A stretch of 64,000 bases of DNA from Cellulomonas flavigena DSM 20109 (GTDB lineage: Bacteria; Actinomycetota; Actinomycetes; Actinomycetales; Cellulomonadaceae): positions 1,240,001-1,304,000 of the forward strand of contig NC_014151.1 in assembly GCF_000092865.1 (NCBI RefSeq), written 5' to 3'. Shown here one piece after another: positions 23,227 to 32,516 of the stretch. The translations under genes and the position numbers were made by a program. Numbering within the stretch: the first letter of the stretch is position 1; every line of letters begins with the position of its first letter. The notes beneath the pieces are model-generated. The model saw only the letters and a program-made list of their open reading frames with translations, was not told the origin of the DNA and made no database searches.

Positions 23227-25089
23227 ATGAGCCGTCCGCTGCGCTCTCGTACCTCGACCCACGGTCGCAACATGGCCGGCGCCCGTGCGTTGTGGCGTGC
23301 CACCGGCATGGGCTCGGAGGACTTCGGCAAGCCGATCATCGCGATCGCGAACTCGTACACGCAGTTCGTCCCCGGCCACGTCCACCTCAAGGACATGGGC
23401 GACCTCGTCGCGGGGGCGATCCGCGAGGCCGGTGGCGTCTCGAAGGAGTTCAACACCATCGCCGTCGACGACGGCATCGCGATGGGTCACGCCGGCATGC
23501 TCTACTCGCTGCCCAGCCGTGACCTCATCGCCGACTCGGTCGAGTACATGGTGCAGGCGCACTGCGCGGACGCGCTGGTCTGCATCTCCAACTGCGACAA
23601 GATCACGCCCGGCATGCTCAACGCGGCCCTGCGGCTGAACATCCCCGTGATCTTCGTCTCCGGGGGGCCGATGGAGGCCGGCAAGGCGGTCGTCGCCGAC
23701 GGTGTCGCGACGACGGCCCTCAACCTCATCAACGCGATCAACTACTCGGCGGACGACAACGTCTCCGACGCCGCGCTGGCGAGCGTCGAGGAGAACGCGT
23801 GCCCCACGTGCGGCTCGTGCTCCGGCATGTTCACGGCCAACTCCATGAACTGCCTCACCGAGGCCCTCGGCCTGTCGCTGCCGGGCAACGGCTCGACCCT
23901 CGCCACGCACACCGCACGCCGCGAGCTGTTCCTCGAGGCCGGCCGCACGATCGTCGACCTCGCGCGCCGCTACTACGACGACGAGGACGACTCGGTCGCC
24001 CCGCGGTCGATCGCGACCAGGGCGGCATTCTCCAACGCCATGGCGCTGGACGTCGCGATGGGCGGCTCGACCAACACCGTGCTGCACATCCTCGCCGCCG
24101 CGCAGGAGGCGGAGGTCGACTTCACGCTGGCCGACATCGACGCCATCAGCCGTCGCGTGCCGTGCCTGGCGAAGGTCGCGCCCAACCACCCGGACTACCA
24201 CATGGAGGACGTCCACCGCGCCGGTGGCATCCCCGCGCTGCTGGGCGAGCTCGACCGCGGCGGCCTGCTCGACCACGACGTGACGAGCGTGCACACCCCG
24301 ACGCTGCGGGCGTGGCTCGACGACTGGGACATCCGCGGCGGCAAGGCCACGCAGCGCGCGCAGGACCTGTTCCTCGCCGCGCCGGGCGGCGTGCGGACCA
24401 CGCGGGCGTTCTCGACCTCGAACGTGTGGGAGTCCCTCGACACCGACGCGGCCGGCGGGTGCATCCGCGACGTCGCGCACGCGTACACGGTCGAGGGTGG
24501 CCTGGCGGTGCTGCGCGGCAACCTGGCCGAGGACGGCGCGATCATCAAGACCGCCGGTATCGACCCCGACGTCTTCCACTTCGTCGGCACGGCGCTCGTG
24601 TGCGAGTCGCAGGACGAGGCTGTCGACAAGATCCTGCGCAAGGAGGTCGAGCCCGGGCACGTCGTCGTGGTCCGGTACGAGGGCCCGGCCGGCGGCCCCG
24701 GCATGCAGGAGATGCTCTACCCGACGTCCTTCATCAAGGGCCGCGGCCTGGGCAAGGTCTGCGCGCTCATCACCGACGGCCGGTTCTCCGGCGGCTCGTC
24801 GGGCATCTCCGTGGGCCACGTCAGCCCGGAGGCCGCCGCGGGCGGCACCATCGGCCTCATCGAGGACGGCGACGAGATCGAGATCGACGTCGAGTCACGC
24901 CTCATTCGCGTCAACGTGCCCGACGCCGTGCTCGCCGAGCGCCGCGCCAAGATGGAGGCACGCGAGAACCCGTGGCAGCCGGTCGACCGTGACCGCTACG
25001 TCTCGCCCGCGCTGCAGGCGTACGCGGCGATGGCGACCAGCGCGGACCGCGGCGCGGTGCGCGACGTCAGCCGGATCCGCCGGGGCTGA
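23227..25089 (+). CDS. ilvD: Dihydroxyacid dehydratase, enterobacterial-type
   Basis: A 620-residue enzyme of the IlvD/Edd family that dehydrates 2,3-dihydroxy acids in isoleucine/valine synthesis. It follows the E. coli-type sequence closely from [18 protein letters not shown] to the C-terminal [12 protein letters not shown]. Iron-sulfur ligands are Cys123 (NCDK) and Cys195 in [12 protein letters not shown]; no Cys stands at the third position used in [2Fe-2S] forms, so an oxygen-sensitive [4Fe-4S] cluster is expected. Shine-Dalgarno AAGGAGA precedes ATG 23227, and TATCGT (23167-23172) is a possible -10. A sugar-acid dehydratase role next to the GH3 locus is possible but less likely given the close IlvD match. 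Confidence 0.93.
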   Translation: MSRPLRSRTSTHGRNMAGARALWRATGMGSEDFGKPIIAIANSYTQFVPGHVHLKDMGDLVAGAIREAGGVSKEFNTIAVDDGIAMGHAGMLYSLPSRDLIADSVEYMVQAHCADALVCISNCDKITPGMLNAALRLNIPVIFVSGGPMEAGKAVVADGVATTALNLINAINYSADDNVSDAALASVEENACPTCGSCSGMFTANSMNCLTEALGLSLPGNGSTLATHTARRELFLEAGRTIVDLARRYYDDEDDSVAPRSIATRAAFSNAMALDVAMGGSTNTVLHILAAAQEAEVDFTLADIDAISRRVPCLAKVAPNHPDYHMEDVHRAGGIPALLGELDRGGLLDHDVTSVHTPTLRAWLDDWDIRGGKATQRAQDLFLAAPGGVRTTRAFSTSNVWESLDTDAAGGCIRDVAHAYTVEGGLAVLRGNLAEDGAIIKTAGIDPDVFHFVGTALVCESQDEAVDKILRKEVEPGHVVVVRYEGPAGGPGMQEMLYPTSFIKGRGLGKVCALITDGRFSGGSSGISVGHVSPEAAAGGTIGLIEDGDEIEIDVESRLIRVNVPDAVLAERRAKMEARENPWQPVDRDRYVSPALQAYAAMATSADRGAVRDVSRIRRG

Positions 25090-25159
25090 GCAGGGCGGCT
25101 CGCGCCCGGCGGGACCGGGTCGGACGGGACCAGCCGGATCGCCGAGCTCCCGTGCGCCG

Positions 25160-27595
25160 TCACCGCCGGGTGCGCTGCCTCACCACCGCGTCGGCGGGCC
25201 TCCCCAGCAGGGGTGCGATCTCCGCGGCGGGCACCGGCCGCCCGAACAGGTAGCCCTGGCCGAGCGGGCAGCCGAGCGACTGCACGGCCCGCGCCTCCGT
25301 CTCGAGCTCGATCTGCTCGGCCACCGCCACCAGGTCCAGCGTCGCGCACAGCTCGACGATCGCCGTGGCCAGCGCCCGCCGTCGCCGTGACTCGTCACCC
25401 GGCCGGGCAGCGAACCGGGTGAAAGCGCCGTCGATCTTGACGATGTCGACCGGCAGCCGCTGCAGGTACGCCAGGGACGAGTACCCGGTACCGAAGTCGT
25501 CGATCGCGACCCGCACCCCCAGCCCGCGCAGCGCCGCCAGGTGCGCCGTCACCACGGCCGACTCCACCTTGCCGGTCGCGAGCAGGGCGGTCTCGGTGAT
25601 CTCCAGGACCAGCGCGGCTCCGGGCAGGCCGGTGGAGGCGAGGGCGTCCCGGACCACGTCGACGAACTCGGGCCGCCGCACCTGCCGTGCGGACACGTTC
25701 ACGTGGACGGCCACGCCGTGCGCGTCCCACCACGGGCGGGCGTCCGCGGTCGCGCGCCGCAGCACGTGCTCGCCGAGCGGCACGATCAGCCCCGTCTCCT
25801 CGGCGAGCGGGATGAACTGGTCGGGCATCACGCGGCCGCGCGGACCGTCCCAGCGCACCAGCGCCTCGACGGACAGCACGCGCCGGGTGCGCAGGTCGAC
25901 GACCGGCTGGTAGTGCACGACCAGCTCCTCGCCGGGCAGGGCGTGGCGCAGCTCGGTCAGCAGGCGGGAGCGGTCCGCGTGCTCCGTGCGCAGGGCGGGG
26001 GTGAAGACGACGACCTGGTTCTTCCCGGCGGCCTTGGCCGCGTACAGGGCCAGGTCGACGTCCCGCAGCACGTCCTCGCCCGTGTCCTGCGGTCCGAGCA
26101 CGCGCACGCCCACGCTCGCGGTCACGCCGATGACCTCGTCCTCCACCACGAACGGTTCCGACAGCGCCCGCACGAGGTCCCACGCGGTGTCGTGGGCGCG
26201 GGAGCCGGGGGCCTCGTCCAGCAGCACCGCGAACTCGTCCCCGCCGAGCCGGGCCAGGGTCGCGCCCTCGTCGTCGACGACGTCGCGCATGCGGTCCGCC
26301 ACCTGTTGCAGGAGGTGGTCGCCCGCGGGGTGACCGTGGCCGTCGTTGACGTCCTTGAAGCCGTCGAGGTCGAGCATCAGCAGGGCGCGGTCGGTGGCCG
26401 CGCCTGCGTCGTCGAGGCGCGCCGCGAAGTGCATGCGGTTGCCCAGGCCCGTCAACGGGTCGTGCGTCGCCTGGTGGTGCAGTCGCTCCTGCAGCGCGCG
26501 TTGCTCGCGCAGGGCCGCGGCGAGATCGGTCGCCTGCTGGTCGAGCAGCACGGCGCGGCGCTGCGCGACGGTGCTGCCGGCGACGAGCCGCGTGACGAGG
26601 ATCCCCGACAGCACGCCCATGGTGACCAGCGGCACGGCCAGGTCCTCCCACGCGACGGAGACCCGCGGGCCGCTGCGGACCCGCTCGAGGAAAGTCACGG
26701 GGCCCACGGTCACCGCGAAGAAGAAGAGGATGCCCCGCGCGAAGCTGAACGCCGCGCTCGGCGGCGCGTCGTCGGTGCCGCGCGCGTGCGGGTGCAGCGC
26801 GGCGGCGCCGAAGCACACGAACCACACGAGCCAGGCCGCGCTGTTGACCACCTCGAGGAACGGGCTGTCCAGCACCGACGAACCCGGGGCGGCGTCACCG
26901 TCGAGGGTGACCGAGTAGAGCACGTCGGCGAGCGTGGCGGCCGCGATGCCGCAGCCCAGGCGGGCGTACGCCCCGTTGTGGGGGCCGTAGCGGAACCAGA
27001 GGCGGGCGGCGAGGAAGTGGACGCTGAGGCCGACCACGAGCGATGCCACGGACACGGCGCGTTGCGGGCTCAGCGCGATGCCGCCGACGCCGTCGTCGCG
27101 GTACACCACGGCCCAGTACAGCAGCGCGTAGCCGACGACGACGACGACCGCGTCCATCGTGGCCGTGGGGTGCGGGGCCCGCAGGGAGTTCCGGGGCAGG
27201 GCGTGGAAGCCCACGGCGAGCAGGCCGTACGTCGGGAGGAACAGGAGGTCGTACCACCAGGGGATCAGCGCGGCGTCGCCGACGCTCACGTACCAGACGG
27301 TCCAGCCGAGCTCGGCCGTGATGCCCCAGACGAGCCCCGCCGTCATGAGCCACCAGGCCCGCGGTGCGGCGGGCCGGTTCCGGCGGATGCCCAGGACCAT
27401 CGCGCCGACCGTCGCCACCGGGACCAGGCCCCACAGCAGCTCGCCCGGCCACCCCGGCACGATCGCGACGAGGGCGACGACCAGCAGGCCCGTCACCAGG
27501 AAGGACCGCGATGTCACGCGGTCGAGCAGGGCGACCACGTCGAGCATCACCTCCTGTGCCCCGGGGCGCGCCGCCCGCTGGTCCTCCTCACGCAT
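25160..27595 (-). CDS. Membrane-bound GGDEF-EAL protein (cyclic di-GMP turnover)
   Basis: An 811-residue protein with about nine hydrophobic spans in the N-terminal 350 residues, which probably sense an unknown signal. A diguanylate cyclase domain follows with an intact GGDEF at residues 451-455, then a phosphodiesterase domain with intact EAL (577-579), later ITETALL, IDDFGTGYSSL and VKIDGAF motifs. Both halves look active; which dominates cannot be told. The start is uncertain: ATG 27595 gives a 16-residue hydrophilic lead, while ATG 27547 has a Shine-Dalgarno (AGGAGG) that lies unusually close, two bases away. An open frame continues upstream but has no promoter or family support. Confidence 0.88.
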   Translation of the reverse strand: MREEDQRAARPGAQEVMLDVVALLDRVTSRSFLVTGLLVVALVAIVPGWPGELLWGLVPVATVGAMVLGIRRNRPAAPRAWWLMTAGLVWGITAELGWTVWYVSVGDAALIPWWYDLLFLPTYGLLAVGFHALPRNSLRAPHPTATMDAVVVVVGYALLYWAVVYRDDGVGGIALSPQRAVSVASLVVGLSVHFLAARLWFRYGPHNGAYARLGCGIAAATLADVLYSVTLDGDAAPGSSVLDSPFLEVVNSAAWLVWFVCFGAAALHPHARGTDDAPPSAAFSFARGILFFFAVTVGPVTFLERVRSGPRVSVAWEDLAVPLVTMGVLSGILVTRLVAGSTVAQRRAVLLDQQATDLAAALREQRALQERLHHQATHDPLTGLGNRMHFAARLDDAGAATDRALLMLDLDGFKDVNDGHGHPAGDHLLQQVADRMRDVVDDEGATLARLGGDEFAVLLDEAPGSRAHDTAWDLVRALSEPFVVEDEVIGVTASVGVRVLGPQDTGEDVLRDVDLALYAAKAAGKNQVVVFTPALRTEHADRSRLLTELRHALPGEELVVHYQPVVDLRTRRVLSVEALVRWDGPRGRVMPDQFIPLAEETGLIVPLGEHVLRRATADARPWWDAHGVAVHVNVSARQVRRPEFVDVVRDALASTGLPGAALVLEITETALLATGKVESAVVTAHLAALRGLGVRVAIDDFGTGYSSLAYLQRLPVDIVKIDGAFTRFAARPGDESRRRRALATAIVELCATLDLVAVAEQIELETEARAVQSLGCPLGQGYLFGRPVPAAEIAPLLGRPADAVVRQRTRR

Positions 27596-27705
27596 CGGCA
27601 GATGACGAGCGGCTGCTTGAGGGCCCAGGAGTGTGACAGCGCGCTGCCCGCCCGTCCGCCGCGGGGGGCCCGGGGTTCGGGGAGCGGGGCGGGCCGTGGG
27701 TGGTG

Positions 27706-28269
27706 TCAGGCCGGGCGCCGCACCTCGACCCGGGCGTCGATGCGCCGCGCGAGGCCGTCCTGGTCCTGCTGCACGTCGGCGTACGTACCGGCGGTGTACG
27801 TGACACGGAACAGCGCGGGCGGCGCCGGCCACAGCTGGACGACGTACCGCTCGACGGCCGCGGCCTCCCACGGGCCGTCGTCGAACTGCTCGCTGCCGCG
27901 TTGGCCGTCCTGCACGGCGAACCGCGCGCGCATCGGCACGGCGGGCAGCACCGGGCCCTCGACCGCGTCCTGCGTCGCCCAGCCCGTGACGCTCACGGGC
28001 CCGCCGCCGCGCAGCGGCACCTCGGCGACGGCGTCCCACGCCGGGTCCGGCGCAGGGGCGTGCCCGTGCATCTCGAGGCGCACGGGCACGCTGCCGTGGT
28101 GCCGCGCGACGGTGAGGGCTGTGCACGTGTCCTCGGGCGGCAGGGTGAGGCCCGTCCCCGGTCCGGCGTCGAACCCGCCCGGTGCCTCGACGTGGAGCTC
28201 GATCTGGGAGTAGTCGGCCTCGACGAGCCCCTCCGCGACGTGCAGGGGCTCGGCCGCGCGCGTCAGCAC
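27706..28269 (-). CDS. Hypothetical protein coupled to a lipoprotein gene
   Basis: A 187-residue protein with no signal peptide or membrane span that I can see. It contains SQIELHVEAPGGF near the N-terminus and VQLWPAPPALFRVTYTAGTY with a C-terminal RRIDARVEVRRP. No known family is recognised. GTG 28269 overlaps the upstream stop by seven bases (GTGCTGA), and AAGGAGGA lies directly before it, so it depends on the lipoprotein gene's transcript. About 110 bp of GC-rich sequence without any clear element separates it from the GGDEF-EAL gene downstream. Confidence 0.7.
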   Translation of the reverse strand: MLTRAAEPLHVAEGLVEADYSQIELHVEAPGGFDAGPGTGLTLPPEDTCTALTVARHHGSVPVRLEMHGHAPAPDPAWDAVAEVPLRGGGPVSVTGWATQDAVEGPVLPAVPMRARFAVQDGQRGSEQFDDGPWEAAAVERYVVQLWPAPPALFRVTYTAGTYADVQQDQDGLARRIDARVEVRRPA

Positions 28270-28826
28270 TCCTCCTTCGAGCGCTCGTCGAGCACCCAGT
28301 GCCCGTCGGAGGGCACCATGACGACCCGCCCGCAGCTGCTGCCCTCGGTGTAGACGACGTGCAGCACGGCCATGTCGTCGGTCTGCTCGACCACCTCGAC
28401 GGCGGTCTCGGCCGACTGCCCGGACGCCGCGTACAGCCCGGCCGTCAGGTCGATGAGGGCGGGGCAGTCGGTGACGGGCAGGCCCTGCGCGGCGATCTCC
28501 GCGACCATCCGGTCCGCGAGCTCGGGCGTCATGTAGGAGCATGCGACGTCCGCGACGGGCGCGCGGCTGGCGGCCAGCCAGGTCTGGAACGACGCCTCGG
28601 GTCCGCCGTCGCCCAGCGGCAGCTCGGTGCCGGCCTCGCCGGCCGGCGGGCCGGCCGTGGGTTCGGCGGTGGGCGACGCTCCCGACGACGCGGTCGCGGT
28701 GGGCGCGGCCGCGGACGCCACGGGGTCGGGGGTGTCGCCGGCGGTGCAGGCGGAGAGCAGCGCGACGGCGACGAGCGGGGCCACGAGCAGGGACGACGGG
28801 CGGCGGGCGGCGGGGGAGTGGCTCAC
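28263..28826 (-). CDS. Predicted lipoprotein of unknown function
   Basis: A 187-residue exported protein. The signal peptide has a lipobox LLSAC with Cys27, followed by about 40 residues of Pro/Ala/Thr/Ser-rich linker and a globular domain with several Cys residues (DVACSYMTPELADRMV, TDCPALIDL, SSCGRVVMV, ending KEEC). GTG 28826 is preceded by GACGAT (28838-28833) at six bases, again a leaderless layout. It is divergent from the second ilvD gene, with 97 bp between the starts. Confidence 0.75.
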   Translation of the reverse strand: MSHSPAARRPSSLLVAPLVAVALLSACTAGDTPDPVASAAAPTATASSGASPTAEPTAGPPAGEAGTELPLGDGGPEASFQTWLAASRAPVADVACSYMTPELADRMVAEIAAQGLPVTDCPALIDLTAGLYAASGQSAETAVEVVEQTDDMAVLHVVYTEGSSCGRVVMVPSDGHWVLDERSKEEC

Positions 28827-28911
28827 GCTCCCATCGTCGCACCGGGGCGTGGCGTCGGACGAGCTCGCGCACCGGACGGCACGGCAGGTGCCCGGACCCC
28901 CTGCGGTTGCC

Positions 28912-28923
28912 TAGTCTCGACCC
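28912..28923 (+). promoter_or_regulatory. -10 hexamer TAGTCT of the second ilvD gene
   Basis: TAGTCT at 28912-28917, followed by exactly six bases and the ATG at 28924. The mRNA probably starts at the start codon. Confidence 0.55.
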
Positions 28924-30636
28924 ATGACGAGCGCAGGCGGGGACGACGGCGTGGACATCAAGCCGCGGTCGCGGCAGGTGACCGACGGGCTGGAGGCGAC
29001 GGCGGCGCGCGGCATGCTGCGCGCGGTCGGGCTGGGGGACGAGGACTTCGCGAAGCCGCAGGTGGGCGTCGCGTCGTCGTGGAACGAGATCACGCCGTGC
29101 AACCTGTCGCTCGACCGGCTCGCCAAGGCCGTGAAGGGCGGGGTGCACGCGGCCGGGGGGTACCCGCTGGAGTTCGGCACGATCTCGGTGTCCGACGGCA
29201 TCTCGATGGGCCACGAGGGCATGCACTTCTCGCTCGTGAGCCGGGACATCATCGCGGACTCCGTGGAGACGGTGATGATGGCCGAGCGCCTCGACGGCTC
29301 GGTCCTCCTGGCCGGGTGCGACAAGTCCTTGCCGGGCATGCTCATGGCTGCGGCGCGCCTCGACCTCGCGAGCGTGTTCCTCTACGCGGGCTCGATCATG
29401 CCGGGCTGGGTCAAGCTGTCCGACGGCACCGAGAAGGACGTGACGATCATCGACGCGTTCGAGGCCGTCGGGGCGTGCGCCCGCGGGCTGATGAGCCGCG
29501 AGGACGTCGACCGCATCGAGCGCGCCATCTGCCCCGGCGAGGGTGCGTGCGGCGGCATGTACACGGCCAACACCATGGCGTCGGTGGCCGAGGCGATGGG
29601 CATGTCGCTGCCCGGCTCGGCCGCGCCGCCGTCGGCCGACCGGCGGCGCGACCAGTTCGCGCACCGCTCGGGCGAGGCGGTGGTCGAGCTGCTGCGCCGT
29701 GGCATCACGGCCCGCCGGATCATGACCAAGGAAGCGTTCGAGAACGCGATCGCCGTCGTCATGGCCTTCGGCGGATCGACCAACGCCGTGCTGCACCTGC
29801 TGGCCATCGCGCACGAGGCCGAGGTGGACCTCACGCTCGAGGACTTCAGCCGCGTCGCCGCGAAGGTTCCGCACCTGGGCGACCTCAAGCCGTTCGGCCG
29901 GTACGTGATGAACGACGTCGACCGGGTCGGCGGCGTGCCCGTCGTCATGAAGGCCCTGCTCGACGCGGGGCTGCTGCACGGGGACTGCCTCACGGTCACG
30001 GGGCGCACGGTCGCCGAGAACCTCGCCGAGATCGCGCCGCCCGACCCGGACGGCAAGATCCTGCGGGCGCTCGACGACCCGATCCACCGCACGGGCGGCA
30101 TCACGATCCTGTCGGGGTCGCTCGCGCCCGAGGGTGCGGTGGTCAAGTCCGCGGGCTTCGACTCCGACGTGTTCGAGGGCACCGCGCGCGTCTTCGAGCG
30201 TGAGCGAGCCGCGCTCGACGCGCTCGAGGACGGCACGATCCGGGCGGGCGACGTCGTCGTCATCCGGTACGAGGGCCCCAAGGGTGGACCGGGCATGCGC
30301 GAGATGCTCGCCATCACCGGGGCCATCAAGGGTGCGGGGCTCGGCAAGGACGTGCTCCTCGTGACCGACGGGCGGTTCTCGGGCGGCACGACGGGGCTCT
30401 GCGTCGGCCACATCGCGCCCGAGGCCGTCGACGCCGGGCCGATCGCGTTCGTCCGGGACGGCGACCGGGTGCGGCTCGACGTCGCGCACGCCACGCTCGA
30501 CCTGCTCGTCGACGACGCGGAGCTCGTGGCCCGCCGGGAGGGCTGGGCGCCGCTCGCGCCGCGGTACACCCGTGGGGTGCTGGGCAAGTACCAGAAGCTC
30601 GTGCAGTCCGCGTCACGCGGCGCGGTGCTCGGGTAA
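28924..30636 (+). CDS. ilvD: Dihydroxyacid dehydratase, actinobacterial three-cysteine type
   Basis: A 570-residue IlvD/Edd enzyme of the shorter type found in mycobacteria and other actinobacteria. Three cysteines stand at the cluster-ligand positions: Cys59 (TPCNLSLD), Cys132 ([10 protein letters not shown]) and Cys209 ([14 protein letters not shown]), the pattern of the oxygen-stable [2Fe-2S] enzymes. It catalyses the same step as the ilvD at 23227 and is probably the main branched-chain amino acid enzyme under aerobic growth. A short T6 run (30641-30650 area) follows the stop. Confidence 0.93.
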   Translation: MTSAGGDDGVDIKPRSRQVTDGLEATAARGMLRAVGLGDEDFAKPQVGVASSWNEITPCNLSLDRLAKAVKGGVHAAGGYPLEFGTISVSDGISMGHEGMHFSLVSRDIIADSVETVMMAERLDGSVLLAGCDKSLPGMLMAAARLDLASVFLYAGSIMPGWVKLSDGTEKDVTIIDAFEAVGACARGLMSREDVDRIERAICPGEGACGGMYTANTMASVAEAMGMSLPGSAAPPSADRRRDQFAHRSGEAVVELLRRGITARRIMTKEAFENAIAVVMAFGGSTNAVLHLLAIAHEAEVDLTLEDFSRVAAKVPHLGDLKPFGRYVMNDVDRVGGVPVVMKALLDAGLLHGDCLTVTGRTVAENLAEIAPPDPDGKILRALDDPIHRTGGITILSGSLAPEGAVVKSAGFDSDVFEGTARVFERERAALDALEDGTIRAGDVVVIRYEGPKGGPGMREMLAITGAIKGAGLGKDVLLVTDGRFSGGTTGLCVGHIAPEAVDAGPIAFVRDGDRVRLDVAHATLDLLVDDAELVARREGWAPLAPRYTRGVLGKYQKLVQSASRGAVLG

Positions 30637-30661
30637 CAGGCTTTTTTGACTTTCGACCACC

Positions 30662-32491
30662 ACCCTGAACGTTTCGAGGACGAGACGTAGCGGCTCGCAA
30701 CCGCTTCCCTGGGACCCGTGTGCGGGCAGCACACGTGACGAGGGAGCAGACATGCGACGAGGAACCACAGCCGCGGCGGTCGCCGCGGTGCTCGTGACGG
30801 GGGTGCTCGGCAGCCCCGCGCGGGCAGCCGAACCGGTGGTGGAGGAGGTGCTGGGCGCCAACCTGCCGGTGCACGCGACCGACCACGCGCTGGACTGGGA
30901 CGCGGGCGACGAGACGACGATCGCGCTGTCGGGTGCGTCGGCGCAGGTCACGGGGAGCGGTGCGAGCGCGCAGGGTGGCACGGTCACCATCTCCGCACCG
31001 GGGACGTACCGGGTCAGCGGCACGCTCACCGACGGGGCGGTCGTCGTGGCGTCGGCGGGCGAGGGAGTCGTGCGGGTGGTGCTCGACGGGGCGTCGATCA
31101 CGTCCTCGACGACCGCACCGCTGCAGGTGCAGGACGCCGACGAGGTCGTGGTCGTGCTCGCCGAGGGCTCGACGAACAGCCTCACGGACCCGGCGACGTA
31201 CCAGTACCCCGAGGGCCAGGACGAGCCGAACGCGGCGCTGTTCTCGACGGCCGACCTCACCATCGCGGGCAGCGGGGCGCTGACGGTGACGGGCAGCGCG
31301 AACGACGGGATCGCCTCCAAGGACGGCCTCGTGGTCGCGGGTGGCCGGATCACGGTGACCGCGGCGGACGACGCCGTGCGCGGCAAGGACTACCTCGTGG
31401 TCACCGGCGGCACGCTCGAGCTCACCGCGGCCGGCGACGGTCTGAAGGCCGACGACGACACCCCCGAGGGCGGCTTCGTGCACGTCGCGGGCGGCGCCAC
31501 CCGCGTGACGTCGGGCGACGACGGCGTGACGGCGGCGTCCGACGTGGTGGTCTCGGACGGCTACCTGCAGGTGCGGGCCGGTGGCGGTGCCGGTGCGGGC
31601 GGCGACTCGGGCGCCAAGGGGCTCGTGGGTGACGTGTCGCTCGTGCTCGGCGGGGGCTCGCTCGCCGTGGACGCGATCGACGACGCCCTGCACTCCGACG
31701 GCACGATCACCGTCGCCGGGGGCAACGCGACGCTCGCCACGGCGGGCGACGGCGCGGACGCGGGCGAGCGGCTGACGATCACCGGCGGTGCGCTCATCGT
31801 CACGCAGTCCTCGGAGGGCCTCGAGGCGAAGGTCGTCCAGATCGCGGGGGGCCTGATCGAGGTCACGGCGGCCGACGACGCGATCAGCGCCTCGGACCCC
31901 TCGCAGCCGGACGCGATGGGTGCGATCCCGGGTGTCGACGTCGCCGTCAGCGGCGGCCTGACCGTGCTGCACGCCGCGACGGGCGACGGGCTGGACTCCA
32001 ACGGCACCGCCCAGATGAGCGGCGGCACGCTCGTGGTCGACGGTCCGACGGAGTTCATCAACAGCGCGGTCGACACCAACGGCGCCTTCACGGTGACGGG
32101 GGGCACGCTCATCGGCGTCAGCTCCGCCGGGCTGCTCGGCACCCCGACCGTCCAGTCGCCCCAGACGTGGGTGTCGCTCGGCTCGGAGCAGCCGGCCGGG
32201 ACGCTGCTGCACGTGCTCGCCCCCGACGGCACCGTGCTCGCGTCGTTCCGCACGACGAAGGCCTCGGGCAACCTGCTCTACTCCCACGCGTCGCTGCAGC
32301 TGGGCTCGCAGTACCGGCTCGCGGTGGGCGGCACGGCCGACGGGCCGGTCACGGGGGGGTTCCACCAGCGGCCCGGTGACGCGTCCGGTGCCACGGTCGT
32401 CGCGACGGCGCAGGCTGCGACCGCGCCGAGCGGCTGGGGCGGCGGCGGGGGCTGGCCGCCGCCGGGCGGCGTCCGCCCGCCTGCGGGCTGA
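30662..32491 (+). repeat. Tandem duplication, copy 1 (leader plus gene)
   Basis: Copy 1 of a unit repeated at 32517-34405 with a period of about 1.86 kb. Besides the genes, the leaders share ACCCTGAACGTT (30662-30673) and TGTGCGGGCAGCAC before the start codon. In copy 1 the latter forms a 7-bp hairpin (CGTGTGC 30717-30723, GCACACG 30729-30735). Confidence 0.85.
30752..32491 (+). CDS. Secreted Cthe_2159-like carbohydrate-binding beta-helix protein, copy 1
   Basis: A 579-residue exported protein: an RRGTTAA-type signal peptide cut near residue 26 (SPARA), then a long run of repeated beta-strand units such as NDGIASKDGLVVAGG, GDGLKADDDTPEGG and GDGLDSNGTAQMSGG. The repeats and the N-terminal VVEEVLGANLPVHA region match the Cthe_2159 family (PF14262-like), whose Clostridium thermocellum member is a calcium-containing right-handed beta-helix that binds cellulose and pectic polymers. 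The tail is Gly/Trp/Pro-rich. No catalytic residues are evident, so binding to plant or own-cell polysaccharide is the likely role. ATG 30752 has GGGAG upstream. Confidence 0.82.
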   Translation: MRRGTTAAAVAAVLVTGVLGSPARAAEPVVEEVLGANLPVHATDHALDWDAGDETTIALSGASAQVTGSGASAQGGTVTISAPGTYRVSGTLTDGAVVVASAGEGVVRVVLDGASITSSTTAPLQVQDADEVVVVLAEGSTNSLTDPATYQYPEGQDEPNAALFSTADLTIAGSGALTVTGSANDGIASKDGLVVAGGRITVTAADDAVRGKDYLVVTGGTLELTAAGDGLKADDDTPEGGFVHVAGGATRVTSGDDGVTAASDVVVSDGYLQVRAGGGAGAGGDSGAKGLVGDVSLVLGGGSLAVDAIDDALHSDGTITVAGGNATLATAGDGADAGERLTITGGALIVTQSSEGLEAKVVQIAGGLIEVTAADDAISASDPSQPDAMGAIPGVDVAVSGGLTVLHAATGDGLDSNGTAQMSGGTLVVDGPTEFINSAVDTNGAFTVTGGTLIGVSSAGLLGTPTVQSPQTWVSLGSEQPAGTLLHVLAPDGTVLASFRTTKASGNLLYSHASLQLGSQYRLAVGGTADGPVTGGFHQRPGDASGATVVATAQAATAPSGWGGGGGWPPPGGVRPPAG

Positions 32492-32516
32492 CCGGTGGAC
32501 CCCATGCTCGATCCCG

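Noticed and set aside
23227..25089. The first ilvD as a sugar-acid (xylonate or arabonate) dehydratase of the sugar locus
   Set aside because: It follows the E. coli IlvD sequence closely along its length and a strong stem-loop separates it from the GH3 operon; kept only as a remote option.
27596..28126. N-terminal extension of the GGDEF-EAL protein
   Set aside because: The open frame continues but overlaps another coding region and encodes Arg/Ala-rich sequence without a hydrophobic or domain pattern.
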